Shown here: positions 54,081 through 64,000 of the stretch, in pieces
Layout of the letters: every line of letters starts with the position of its first letter
How positions within the stretch are numbered: position 1 is the stretch's first letter
Assembly: GCF_003672135.1 (NCBI RefSeq)
Contig: NC_039517.1
Span: 12,424,601 to 12,488,600, forward strand
Length of the DNA: 64,000 nt
Reading direction: 5' to 3'
Source: Ooceraea biroi
Lineage: Eukaryota > Arthropoda > Insecta > Hymenoptera > Formicidae
Position numbers and translations under genes: made by a program
Notes under the pieces: generated by a model
Database searches by the model: none
What the model was told of the DNA's origin: nothing
Seen by the model: only the letters and a program-made list of their open reading frames with translations

Positions 54081-57000
54081 AAAGAGTGACGGCAAAAAGG
54101 CCTGTTTTTTCGCCCATTTTTTGGACCTCGAATTTCAAACTTTTTTTATGCCAAATAGTACTATATGATGGGACATTAATCCTAGTAAAATTTCAAGATG
54201 CGCATAGGTACGGTTCCGGAGATATAAAGGTGTGAATGTGATGCTTTCTCATAATCCATGAAAGTACACGAAACTCTTTAAGTGTCCATACCAAGGAATA
54301 AAATATATATATAACAAAGTGAAACATATAGTTTCTTATGGATTTTGTACGGCGGGTTCAAACATGACCTTAGTTTTCGCCTAGCATAAAAGTTCCCCGA
54401 GACAGATCGAGTTGAAGTGACACTTGACACCCCCTCTCACGGATCGGGATGCTTTTCTACTGTGAGTCCCCTTGCCTCTCACTATGCAGGGTTGTTTTGT
54501 GAATCGTGATAGATACGTTGCATATTTCAGGATTGGGTATTTGTATTCCATGGTATTGAGCACATCCAAGGAACCACACAATTGTCATTACATGACTGCA
54601 ACAACCTGCAGTCCGAGCACCACTTTCACAAGTACAATAGTACTCACGAATAGAATCCCGTCCAACTTTTGCTTTATCTATCAAAACAAAAATGTTGTGA
54701 TACTTATCACCACGGTAACGAGATTTCATATGCGCCTTAATCAATGTAGGTTCTTCAACTGAGATGCCATACTTCTCATAGTTCAAAGCTGCTGATGGGT
54801 GCTTCGGCCTTGGATGGAACTTCTGCACCAAGAATATTCCTTCTTTCTGATGTTCTGCATAGTATGAAATCGCATTGCGTATTTGATAAGGTCCGAGACT
54901 CAAGTAGTATAGATCATCCATCGAAAGTTCAGGAAATCCAATGAGTCGATTATTTTCTTCATTATCGAGTGATGTGTACTCGACTGCAAGGAATGGTACT
55001 CTCAGTTGAGGAAGCTTGAATTCTTGGACGATGATTTGCAAACGGTTAGGGACGTTAAGTCGAGATTTCAAAGTCTGTGCTATGCCTTCATGCATGACAT
55101 CACTCCGAATTGGTTTGTGGAATAAATTCAAGAGAGCAAAAGCGATATAGAGAGAGTCGAGATCGTGTTTGAGAGTTGTATTATGTGCTGGCAAAGAAAA
55201 AATCTTGAATTTCTTCTTGAGGCGACCGAAGACTTGCTCTATCACCCAGCGACATTTGGTTACACATCTTGAAGCATTTGCTTCTGCGGTATTAAGTTGA
55301 CCGAGTCCTGGACAATAAGCTTTCAAATTCTTCTCTTCAGTTAGGAAATTCAGTACATCACGAAAACCTTTATCAACTAATATTGTATCACCCTCATGAA
55401 TAGTACTCATGTCGTTTGCGTATCTCTGGAAACAATCCTGCAATATGGTTGCATCATTATGCGTTGCGTCAAAGGGTCCAAAAACGTATAGAACGAAACC
55501 ATCCGAGGAGCAACCTACCATAGGTTTGACCAGCGGCATTTTTTTCTGCTCACTCCACAGATGTTTTTGTCCTGCATAATTCGCACATTTTTGGGCCAGG
55601 CGATAGGTGGCATCGAATACTATGCAGGCTTTATCGTCTGGAATATCGAATAGTAATTTTGACATTGGTGTCATATGAGCAAGGAATACTGAGCGATCAT
55701 TCCGATTGATGAATTGTGGAACGAGGTTCTTGTGCAAATTTTCTCTTGCTGAATTCATATGATTTGCAATAGTCCTCCGACAAACACCAAATAAGAATGA
55801 AAGTTGTTCATCAGAAAGAGAAGTTCGCATTTTACAAAGTAAAACTGCAACGTGCTTAGGCTGACATGTTACGGAAAAACTGCATACAGTTTGAAATTGT
55901 TCTTTATCAAGAGCAAACCAATTTTTGAATGTCGTGTCATCAATAGAATCGATATTATCCACATCGAATATCTTTTCATTTTTCCCTTTCAGCTCTTGAT
56001 AGTAAATAAACATAAGATCACTGACTGTTTTTTGTTCTTCAGTACTTACTTCTTCTCTAACTTTCTTTACAAGTGGCCAAAATGTAGAATTATCGACATG
56101 ATTGCTACACATACGAGCATCATTTTTGGTCAAGAATTTATAATCCATGAGCAGCTTACAACGGATAATTCGGGGAATTGAGATCAACTTCCGGGGGTTT
56201 TTGCAACCAAAAGTGCATCGTGAATGAGAATTAATACCTTGACGATAAATCGAGAGATCAGGTGTATTTGGATCATCATTCGCCTGGGATCTTGAGATGA
56301 TTTTTGATCGATTACTAAATTGGTAACAGTTTCTGCATATTTTGCTCTGTGATGGAATGTGGTTCAATTCTTCTAATTTCCATTTCTTCGGATTATTTTT
56401 CCGTAAATTGTTAACCATCATCAACGAATTCGATATGTCTTCGATAGGAAAAAACTTATCATTTTTCGATCTTTTTTGATCATTACAGCCTAAACATTTA
56501 GTGAAAGGCATTGCTTTATTGAAGAATCAACGATCGTCAAGTATGAAAAAAATATACCTGAAGAGATACGAGAATGTAAGAAAGATTGGGATGAAACAAA
56601 AGAAAAGTAGCGAGAAACTGACTTCAGCAATCAACAAACAAGAATATGGAGAACAAAGAAACAAGTAACGTCATAATGCGACGCACGACTGTTGAGGAGC
56701 GGTTTTGCGAGTCGATCAGCAAGCATCGATCGTTATAATTCGACGGTATTCGGAAGTCGTAAACAGAAGGAATCGAGTCGATAACACCAGACAAGGATAG
56801 CCGTGCTCGGCAGCGCGGACCAAACAACACGGCTCACGCGGTACCGAAAGATCTCGAACGTTCGATGTTCTCGGCGAGATGTAAACACGCTGATGCGAGC
56901 CGATCAGCGGTGATGATTTGAGATGTATCTCTTGTCTTAATCACGGCCACGATATAAGAACGATTTGCGGTAACACCTCGGTAATTGAATTGCTTCAAAG

Positions 57001-57350
57001 ACTTGGTCAGTGATAGGGAACGTATTTTCAGGATGCTTTACAAAGCACCCCTCCTCCCATAAATGAAATGACGGTGAATAGTTGATCGTTAATTCTCTGA
57101 ACAATGAATCGTAGATGATCCATTCGACACAAAATACCTTCAATATTACGTGAACTTCAGCCACGCATTCTTCCTTATGCAAGACACCCTGACGGAAATC
57201 ATCACATTCACCTCATTGTATCTCCCGAACCGTGCCTATGCTCATCTTGAAATTTTACTGGGATTAATATTTCATCTAATAGTACTATTTGCCATGAAAA
57301 AAAGTTTGCAATTCGAGGTCTCAAAAATGGGCGAAATTTGCCATCACTCT
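54081..57350 (-). mobile_element. Harbinger/ISL2EU-like element, 3.3 kb
   Basis: AAAGAGTGACGGCAAA at the left is mirrored by AAAGAGTGATGGCAAA at the right; arms of about 165 bases with moderate divergence, including GACCTCGAATT and TTTCAAGATG. It lies within a coding exon, whose two halves read in compatible frames. Target duplication not clear. It carries one long minus-strand gene plus a 600-base, GC-richer 5' region. Confidence 0.75.
54457..56511 (-). CDS. DDE_Tnp_4-type transposase with C-terminal SWIM finger, 684 aa, uninterrupted
   Basis: Open from ATG 56511 to the stop at 54457. The N terminus has CLGCNDQKR and CRNCYQFSN, then CTFGCKNP: three cysteine pairs, probably zinc-binding. A helix-turn-helix-like stretch (LSDEQLSFLFGVCRRTIANH) comes before the catalytic core: CIVFDATYRL, FGPFDATHNDATILQDCF, ILVDKGFRDVL and KCRWVIEQVFGRLKKKFKIF, with the D, D and E of the Harbinger/ISL2EU type. 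Near residue 640 YYCTCESGARTAGCCSH gives a CxC...CxH SWIM-type finger. Cuts and inserts DNA in the nucleus by family role. No break seen. The neighbouring 5' region (56512-57150) is GC-richer and may hold its promoter. Confidence 0.85.
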   Translation of the reverse strand: MPFTKCLGCNDQKRSKNDKFFPIEDISNSLMMVNNLRKNNPKKWKLEELNHIPSQSKICRNCYQFSNRSKIISRSQANDDPNTPDLSIYRQGINSHSRCTFGCKNPRKLISIPRIIRCKLLMDYKFLTKNDARMCSNHVDNSTFWPLVKKVREEVSTEEQKTVSDLMFIYYQELKGKNEKIFDVDNIDSIDDTTFKNWFALDKEQFQTVCSFSVTCQPKHVAVLLCKMRTSLSDEQLSFLFGVCRRTIANHMNSARENLHKNLVPQFINRNDRSVFLAHMTPMSKLLFDIPDDKACIVFDATYRLAQKCANYAGQKHLWSEQKKMPLVKPMVGCSSDGFVLYVFGPFDATHNDATILQDCFQRYANDMSTIHEGDTILVDKGFRDVLNFLTEEKNLKAYCPGLGQLNTAEANASRCVTKCRWVIEQVFGRLKKKFKIFSLPAHNTTLKHDLDSLYIAFALLNLFHKPIRSDVMHEGIAQTLKSRLNVPNRLQIIVQEFKLPQLRVPFLAVEYTSLDNEENNRLIGFPELSMDDLYYLSLGPYQIRNAISYYAEHQKEGIFLVQKFHPRPKHPSAALNYEKYGISVEEPTLIKAHMKSRYRGDKYHNIFVLIDKAKVGRDSIREYYCTCESGARTAGCCSHVMTIVWFLGCAQYHGIQIPNPEICNVSITIHKTTLHSERQGDSQ

Positions 57351-58844
57351 TTATTGAAGAACTACAGGAATAGTGGAAAGGCCTACGAATCGCACACAGA
57401 AAACAAAAAAATGCGAAATGAAAGGAAAATGAAATCTGCATGTGGAGAAAAGTGCAAACTACAGTGTTCCACAAAATTTACCGAAGAGGAAAGAAAGCAG
57501 CTATTTTTTGCATATTGGAACTTAGGCGATATTGAAAAACAGAGATTGTTTATTGCGAATTCTATGCAGGTTATTCAGCCGAAATATCGCTACATTCGTA
57601 TTGGAGGTACCAGAAGCCAACGACAAAATAATAATGCCTTCTATTTCCATCACAATAATCAGCAAGTTCGAGTATGTAAATTGTTTTTCAAGAATACCTT
57701 AGACATAAATGACCGCCCGATTCGTACCGTGTTGGACAAAAAAAATAAGGTTGCGAATGTTTTACTGGAATCTGATCAAAGAGGAAGACATGGTAAACAG
57801 AAGACTGTGGATCCGAGTGTAAGAGAAGGAATTAAACAGCATATTGATTCTATCCCAAAGATAGAAAGTCACTACACACGCGCGAATACATCGAAACTCT
57901 TCATTGATGGAAGCAAATCTATTGCAGACATTCACAAGGATTATGTGGCCAAGTGTAAAGAGAAAAATATACCATTTGCTAACTATGTCTTATTTTATAG
58001 AGTATTCACAGAAGAATACAATACACTTCGCACAAAAATTAAGGGAACACCTAAATTTTTCTTAAAAACGAAGCCCACTTTGAATTAACGTAACTTCCGT
58101 CCAAATGATCGCAGAAAAATGAAAAAAAAGCAAATTAAAGGTCAGAATGTCTACTTTTACGTCCTGTAGGTTAAAATGTCGAACGTATCCATTTTTTTAT
58201 GTTATGTTACTCGGAAAAAAAATTACAAAATTTTCAAATTTCTTTTCCGTGTTTCCGCAATAATCTTGACGAGGAGAAATTTTTCTCGAAATCCCTCACA
58301 TCGGAACTGGAAAGTACAACTCTTCCCCTTTAATTTGCTTTTTTAAACATCTGGATACGATTTTTTTTAACTGAGTTATTGAAGTTTAAAGAAAAAAACC
58401 CATTTTCAACTTTGACAGCTTATATCTCACGAACCAATCAACCTTCTGCAAGTAAAAAAAGCAAATTAAAGGGTAAAGATCCAACTTTAACATGAAATTA
58501 TCAGATTTAATGAATAGTTACTTTTACGAGAATTTATTCCCGTTTTGCGAAGCCATAAAAATACCGAGAAACGACATGTTTAGACAAAGGAATGTGGAAC
58601 ACATGGATCACGTCGCCCAGGTGGCCCGACTTAAGATTTTAAAGTCGAAACCTTACTAAATAAAACCCTACTTGGACTTTTCAATTTTATCAATTTTTAA
58701 TCGAGATATTGCATGCTAAACATTGTCTATGCTTCGGACATCACGTTTACCGCAATCGCAGTATTTTCACAAAGTGCAAAAAACATAAGAAATAAGATTT
58801 TTATTTAAAATATCGATATCTCAGCTTACAATATTATCTTTTTT

Positions 58845-59105
58845 TAATTTTAATTTTTTATTTCTTTTAATTTTAATTTTTTATTTCTTTTAATTTTAAT
58901 TTTTTATTTCTTTTAATTTTAATTTTTTATTTCTTTTAATTTTAATTTTTTATTTCTTTTAATTTTAATTTTTTATTTCTTTTAATTTTAATTTTTTATT
59001 TCCTTTAATTTTAATTTTTTATTTCTTTTAATTTTAATTTTTTATTTCTTTTAATTTTAATTTTTTTATTTCTTTTAATTTTTATCTTTTTTATCTTTTT
59101 AAAAA
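58845..59105. repeat. AT tandem repeat, about 23-bp unit (left arm)
   Basis: ATTTTAATTTTTTATTTCTTTTA repeated about eleven times; mirrored at about 60850-61125 in the right arm. Confidence 0.9.
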
Positions 59106-59114
59106 TTTTTATCA

Positions 59115-59625
59115 TTAATATTGCGTGTTCCCTCCACGACTTCGAATAACGGCGTTTAAGCGTTGACGCATATTGATGCAGCCTTGGATTTCCCGCTGCG
59201 GAATTGCTATCCATATCTCACGCAATGCAGCGCCAAGCTCTTCAAGATTTGCTGGCGGTACTGGGCGCTGTCTCAATGTACGACCAACAATGTCCCAAAC
59301 GTGCTCTATTGGGTTAAGATCGGGGCTGTTAGGAGGGTGGTTCAGTAAGGTTGTCATTCTCCAGGAAAAACTGTCAGCTCATGTTAGCAGTATGAGGACG
59401 AGCGTTATCTTGCATGAAGACAAATTGCCTACCGAAACGGTGTCTTAAGGGCAGCACGTGCGGTCTCAATATCTCATCCACATAACGTTGGGCAGTCATT
59501 CCTGGAGGTGGTACAATGACCAAGTCGGATCGTTGGTTATACGAAATTGCAGCCCAAACCATTACTGAACCACCTGCATAGGCTCTTACTGATCGTACGC
59601 AGTTTGAGTTGAACCGTTCCCTTCT
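59115..59625 (-). pseudogene. Tc1 transposase C-terminal half, left-arm copy
   Basis: Mirror copy of 60335-60845: RAYAGGSVMVWAAISYNQRS, FMQDNARPHTANMS, then a stop; NSPDLNPIEHVWD in the next frame. Carries the same stop and frame change as the right arm, so the mutations predate the duplication or were homogenised by gene conversion. Confidence 0.9.
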
Positions 59626-59857
59626 GGTGTAGAGTGAAGCTTCGCGCGTTACCTCCACTCTACCTCCTCCAACTCGGCGAGCCGTGAGCCGCGTCTGGCA
59701 GTTCTACATACTAGAGATGCCACATTCTGAGGTCGGTCGCGTGACGCACGTTTAACTTACAAGCAAAATCGCTAGTTGCACCAGCAGATGTATCAACATA
59801 AAAGACGTTTAAAGTAAAAGACTGTGGTGACAATCACTTTTTAGAACTCGTCACATC

Positions 59858-60845
59858 ATGCCTCGACGTTACTTGTAGAGCCGAGTAATGAGAGTCGTTA
59901 CTCTTCTACAAGAAGGCATCTCAGACATGTTGCTAATCAGTTAGGGGTATCCGTATCAGTAATAACCGCGCCTGGTCTCGTTACCAAGACAATGAACTTG
60001 GCAGACGAGAGCCAAGTCGCCGGCGGATTATCACTGCCCGAGTTGACAGACGAATCGTCAGAAACGCGTCCCAACGAATGATAACGCGAGACAGCTGAGG
60101 ATGATTATAAGTAACGACAGGACAAGAATAGCAGTACAAACGATTAGAACCGGCTACACAATGCGGTATGCGTGCTCGAAGGCCTGTTCGAGTGCCGTTT
60201 CTAAATCGTAATCACCGATATGCGCGTTTGAATTACGTACGTACATACGTACTTGGCGCTTCAGACATGGACACGATTATGGCTCTGACGATCTCGATTT
60301 GGTACATAATGATGGTAGGGAAGTTCTGCGTCGCAGAAGGGAACGGTTCAACTCAAACTGCGTACGATCAGTAAGAGCCTATGCAGGTGGTTCAGTAATG
60401 GTTTGGGCTGCAATTTCGTATAACCAACGATCCGACTTGGTCATTGTACCACCTCCAGGAATGACTGCCCAACGTTATGTGGATGAGATATTGAGACCGC
60501 ACGTGCTGCCCTTAAGACACCGTTTCGGTAGGCAATTTGTCTTCATGCAAGATAACGCTCGTCCTCATACTGCTAACATGAGCTGACAGTTTTTCCTGGA
60601 GAATGACAACCTTACTGAACCACCCTCCTAACAGCCCCGATCTTAACCCAATAGAGCACGTTTGGGACATTGTTGGTCGTACATTGAGACAGCGCCCAGT
60701 ACCGCCAGCAAATCTTGAAGAGCTTGGCGCTGCATTGCGTGAGATATGGATAGCAATTCCGCAGCGGGAAATCCAAGGCTGCATCAATATGCGTCAACGC
60801 TTAAACGCCGTTATTCGAAGTCGTGGAGGGAACACGCAATATTAA
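59858..60845 (+). pseudogene. Tc1-type (DD34E) transposase, broken
   Basis: Plus strand across the unique centre and right arm. N-terminal pieces from ATG 59858: MRVVTLLQEGISDM, WSRYQDNELGRREPS, IVRNASQRMITRDS, MRARRPVRVPFLNRNHRY. Stops at codon 7 and near 60095, and several frame changes. The first catalytic aspartate region near 60260-60300 is not recognisable. The C-terminal half is as in the left arm, with QDNARPH and SPDLNPIEHVW for the second D and the E. Not functional. Confidence 0.85.
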
Positions 60846-60849
60846 TGAT

Positions 60850-61125
60850 AAAAATTTTTAAAAAGATAAAAAAGATAAAAATTAAAAGAAATAAAAAAAT
60901 TAAAATTAAAAGAAATAAAAAATTAAAATTAAAAGAAATAAAAAATTAAAATTAAAGGAAATAAAAAATTAAAATTAAAGAAATAAAAAATTAAAATTAA
61001 AAGAAATAAAAAATTAAAATTAAAAGAAATAAAAAATTAAAATTAAAAGAAATAAAAAATTAAAATTAAAAGAAATAAAAAATTAAAATTAAAAGAAATA
61101 AAAAATTAAAATTAAAAAAAGATAA
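60850..61125. repeat. AT tandem repeat, about 23-bp unit (right arm)
   Basis: Reverse complement of the left-arm array, with slightly different unit differences. Confidence 0.9.
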
Positions 61126-61984
61126 TATTGTAAGCTGAGATATCGATATTTTAAATAAAAATCTTATTTCTTATGTTTTTTGCACTTTGTGAAAATACTG
61201 CGATTGCGGTAAACGTGATGTCCGAAGCATAGACAATGTTTAGCATGCAATATCTCGATTAAAAATTGATAAAATTGAAAAGTCCAAGTAGGGTTTTATT
61301 TAGTAAGGTTTCGACTTTAAAATCTTAAGTCGGGCCACCTGGGCGACGTGATCCATGTGTTCCACATTCCTTTGTCTAAACATGTCGTTTCTCGGTATTT
61401 TTATGGCTTCGCAAAACGGGAATAAATTCTCGTAAAAGTAACTATTCATTAAATCTGATAATTTCATGTTAAAGTTGGATCTTTACCCTTTAATTTGCTT
61501 TTTTTACTTGCAGAAGGTTGATTGGTTCGTGAGATATAAGCTGTCAAAGTTGAAAATGGGTTTTTTTCTTTAAACTTCAATAACTCAGTTAAAAAAAATC
61601 GTATCCAGATGTTTAAAAAAGCAAATTAAAGGGGAAGAGTTGTACTTTCCAGTTCCGATGTGAGGGATTTCGAGAAAAATTTCTCCTCGTCAAGATTATT
61701 GCGGAAACACGGAAAAGAAATTTGAAAATTTTGTAATTTTTTTTCCGAGTAACATAACATAAAAAAATGGATACGTTCGACATTTTAACCTACAGGACGT
61801 AAAAGTAGACATTCTGACCTTTAATTTGCTTTTTTTTCATTTTTCTGCGATCATTTGGACGGAAGTTACGTTAATTCAAAGTGGGCTTCGTTTTTAAGAA
61901 AAATTTAGGTGTTCCCTTAATTTTTGTGCGTAGTGTAGTTAATTGCACGCATGTATTTGGTACCGAAATAATCTAAAGGCAACG

Positions 61985-62515
61985 TACTATCGAAATGTAT
62001 CAATATCCGGATTTGTTGCTAACTCTAACATGTGGAAAAACAGTAATTTATCACGGACGCTCGAGCCACGCTGCAAGTTTCTTCAATCGACGTTTACAGA
62101 ATTAGTTACTCGCACTCTTTTGGTCTCAAATTGTTCCTTGCATCACAGGCTATCGAAATATATCAATACCTGAATTTGTTGCTACCTCCAAAGTGAAAAA
62201 ATACTCGCCTAAGTGGTCGCGGACTTTAACTATAGCGCCTGGCCATCCGCCACAGTTAAAGTCAAGACGAATTGTTTAAAGAATTAGTTGCTCGCAAGAT
62301 TTTGGTCTCAAATTGTTCCTTGCATCACGGGCTATCGAAATATGTCAATATCTGAAGTTGTTGCTAACGGCAAAGCAATAAAATAACCGCCTATATGGTC
62401 GCGAGCGGTCACGCGTTACACTTAACTTCAAGATGGTGTAGATTGTTTAAAGAATTAGTTGCTCGAATGATTTTGATTTTAAATTGTTCCCTGCATCACG
62501 GACTTAAACTTCCAA
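61985..62515. repeat. About 165-180-bp tandem repeat, three copies
   Basis: CTATCGAAATGTATCAATAT occurs near 61988 and, with changes, near 62151 and 62332; each is followed by TTGTTGCTA and later by GAATTAGTT(A/G)CTCG and TCAAATTGTTCC(T/C)TGCATCAC. Confidence 0.85.
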
Positions 62516-62559
62516 TGAGTATGATCTTGAGCGAATAATGATGAGAGATTCTGGTTTTG

Positions 62560-64000
62560 TTGAGTGCTCTATGTGAACAACTTCTGGAGTGAAGCTTCAG
62601 CACCAAGAAAGTTTGTGCCACAGTCAGAGTACAGTGTGTGTGGAATACCCCTCCGTGATGTGAACCTCTTGTAAGTTCAGATGAATCCGTCCGTTGAGTA
62701 GTCTGAGACGACCTCGAGATGAACTGCGGACGTCGTGAAACAGACAAATCCATCCTTTGTGAGTCTTCGCTCCTCTTCCCTTCCATGTCTTGAACGTGAG
62801 TGGACCAGCATAGTCAATGCCGGTGTGAATGAATGCGCATGAGGGTGTGACTCGAGCAAGAGGTAGTTGGCCCATCAATTGATGTGCACGGATCTCCCTT
62901 TGCCGAGCACACACCACACACCGCAAAATGTGAGACTTTACCGGAGCTCTTCCACCGATGATCCAATAGGATTGTCTGAGGTGAGCCAAGGTTAACTGAG
63001 TGCCTCTATGCAGTGTCTGCTTGTGAGAAGCGTCGATGATGAGTTCGGACAGCCTTGCGTGTCGAGATAATATCACTGGATGTTTGCCGTCGAAGGTGAG
63101 TGATGAGTTATTGAGGCGTCCTCCGACACAAATCACTCCTTGGTGATCAATGAAGGCTGTGAGACGGTTAAATGCATAAGAGGCTGGCAGCGGAGATTGA
63201 GAGTTGAGAATCGTGAGTTCGTGAGCGAAGAATGCTGACTGAGTGGCCTTTATCCAGAAGAGTCTCGACCATTCCATGCTCGCGGGTGTGAGGGCTGCTG
63301 CTGGCTCTGAGTTGCGATCATGTAGCCGTGAGACAAACTGGAAACAGAGAGCGGTAAGTCGGAGAAGTTTGTTGAGAGAGGAATACCTGTAGATGAGATC
63401 CCAATGATAGTCAATCTTCGCGTTCGCTGCGAAGAGTGAGATGCCCGGGCGAGACTCTAGCATGCATTACTCGTCAGGCTGGTCTGGTTGAGCCGGCCAT
63501 GAGTCATCAGGTTGAGTTATCCAAGGTGGTCCCATCCACCATAGTCGGTATTCCTCTAGTTGAGCTGTCGTTACGCCTCGAGATACACAATCCGCTGGAT
63601 TTTCGGTTCCCGGAACGAACCTCCGATGAGCACTTGCCGTGAGTTCTTGTATTTGAGAAACTCTGTTGCGTACGTAATCTTTCCAGCGGGATGAGTGTCT
63701 TGATCCACGTAAGAGTTACTTGAGAATCCGTCCACATGTATGTATCGTTGGTGTCCATTTTGAGTGTGGCTTAGACATGTTTCATTTGTTTTGCAAGTAG
63801 CAGCGCTGCTGTGAGCTCTAACCTCGGGATTGTGAGTTTCTTGAGTGGTGCTACCTTCGTTTTTGAGCAAATGAGTGAGGCCATGGCACCCGTGGACGGT
63901 GTATCTACTACCAGGTAGATGACTGCAGCCATTGCAAGTTGAGATGCATCAGAAAAGCCGGGTAGCATGATCGTTGAGTCACTGTTTGTGTTGTACCACC
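62560..64000 (-). pseudogene. BEL/Pao pol (RNase H and integrase), broken, cut by window edge
   Basis: From the right edge downwards: GFSDASQLAMAAVIYLVVD and VAPLKKLTIPRLELTAALLL (RNase H region), TDSQVTLTWI in another frame, then an open 280-codon frame (63463-62624) with VICVGGRLNNSSL, a zinc-binding HKQTLHRGTQLTLAHLRQ ... CVVCARQR, and FIHTGIDYAGPL with the first integrase aspartate. A frame change near 62720 leads to SAVHLEVVSDYSTDGFI, and YSDCGTNF-like sequence follows with a further shift. At least four breaks. Reverse transcriptase lies outside the window. Confidence 0.85.

Larger units (their letters stand above)
53349..58023 (+). pseudogene. Spliced transposon-type gene, split by a Harbinger-like insertion and a Tc1 insertion
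   Basis: Exon from ATG 53349 to a GTATGTAA donor near 53536; second exon from an AG near 53678 (NTADPSQSRNIIARCS, serine-rich, acidic) to a GTATTACC donor near 53894; third from TTACTCTTAG near 54001 (SPHKTSIKRKKNIEKWKR). At about 54080 a 3.3-kb element interrupts it and the reading resumes at 57351: RNSGKAYESHTENKK, TKFTEEERKQLFFAYWNLGD, SDQRGRHGKQK, IKQHIDSIPKIESHYTRA, and ends at VFTEEYN at 58021, where a Tc1 element enters. This is a widespread insect repeat family with a basic N-terminal module; enzyme class not recognised. The C terminus was not found beyond 61936. Confidence 0.65.
58024..61935. mobile_element. Palindromic Tc1 element, 3.9 kb, 1.6-kb inverted arms
   Basis: CACTTCGCACAAAAATTAAG at the left, CACTACGCACAAAAATTAAG inverted at the right, with TA on both sides (58022-58023 and 61936-61937). 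Arms 58024-59625 (1602 bases) and 60335-61935 (1601 bases) look near identical, including shared mutations in the transposase fragment. A 709-base centre is unique. Each arm holds the C-terminal half of a DD34E-type transposase and a 23-bp AT tandem repeat. Confidence 0.95.

Noticed and set aside
1..64000. tRNA, rRNA or bacterial features
   Set aside because: No cloverleaf-like or rRNA-like stretch was noticed, and introns, LTR elements and microsatellites exclude a prokaryotic source.

Overview
The window is eukaryotic, AT-rich and dominated by transposable elements. The set of families (DD34D, DD37D and DD41D mariner-type elements, Merlin, copia, BEL/Pao, a DIRS-like element, and a Polinton-like or viral gene cluster), short GT-AG introns and many long inverted repeats suggest an insect, most likely a hymenopteran such as an ant. 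That assignment is inference from the element repertoire; no conserved host housekeeping gene was recognised. No rRNA, tRNA or CRISPR was seen.

Layout. 0-5 kb: a broken DD41D transposase at the left edge, then a spliced DD41D transposase (3018-4201) whose three exons join in frame. 5.1-6.4 kb: a DD34D mariner with one frameshift. 7-9.3 kb: a mirrored repeat field. 9.6-12.4 kb: a DD37D element, an uninterrupted mariner (10925-12210) placed in a TA microsatellite, and a solitary DD37D end. 12.8-15.6 kb: four colinear relic genes of Polinton-like or viral type. 15.9-17 kb: hAT relic. 18.37-23.35 kb: a 5-kb DIRS-like retroelement with inverted termini and an internal complementary region that still matches its own circle junction. 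23.4-24.7 kb: a giant palindrome. 27.5-29.9 kb: a Merlin element with a spliced open transposase. 30.66-31.94 kb: a Hsmar1-like mariner.

32.1-43.1 kb is a nest. A Ty3/gypsy pol gene is split by a full copia element (32563-39887, 5-bp duplication) and by a separate DNA transposon (39980-42872, 3-bp duplication). The copia is itself split by a 2.4-kb foldback element (6-bp duplication) carrying a heptamer minisatellite, and that holds a hAT-type MITE (8-bp duplication). 43.7-46.8 kb: two long overlapping ORFs, Mutator-like transposase and YqaJ-type exonuclease. 46.9-48.9 kb: an inverted-duplicated DD41D element. 49-49.7 kb: a MITE with a 40-bp minisatellite.

50.9-52.6 kb holds the best candidate host gene: three exons, proline-rich, with a foldback MITE in its second intron. 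53.3-62 kb: a spliced gene of transposon type is interrupted twice, by a Harbinger/ISL2EU-like element with an uninterrupted 684-residue DDE plus SWIM-finger protein, and by a 3.9-kb almost perfectly palindromic Tc1 element. The right edge is a broken BEL/Pao pol gene.

The genes do not form an operon or pathway; they are independent mobile elements layered by successive insertion. Five transposase-type reading frames look potentially intact: 3018-4201, 11001-12020, 27910-28955, 54457-56511, and 43729-46810 apart from one frame change.
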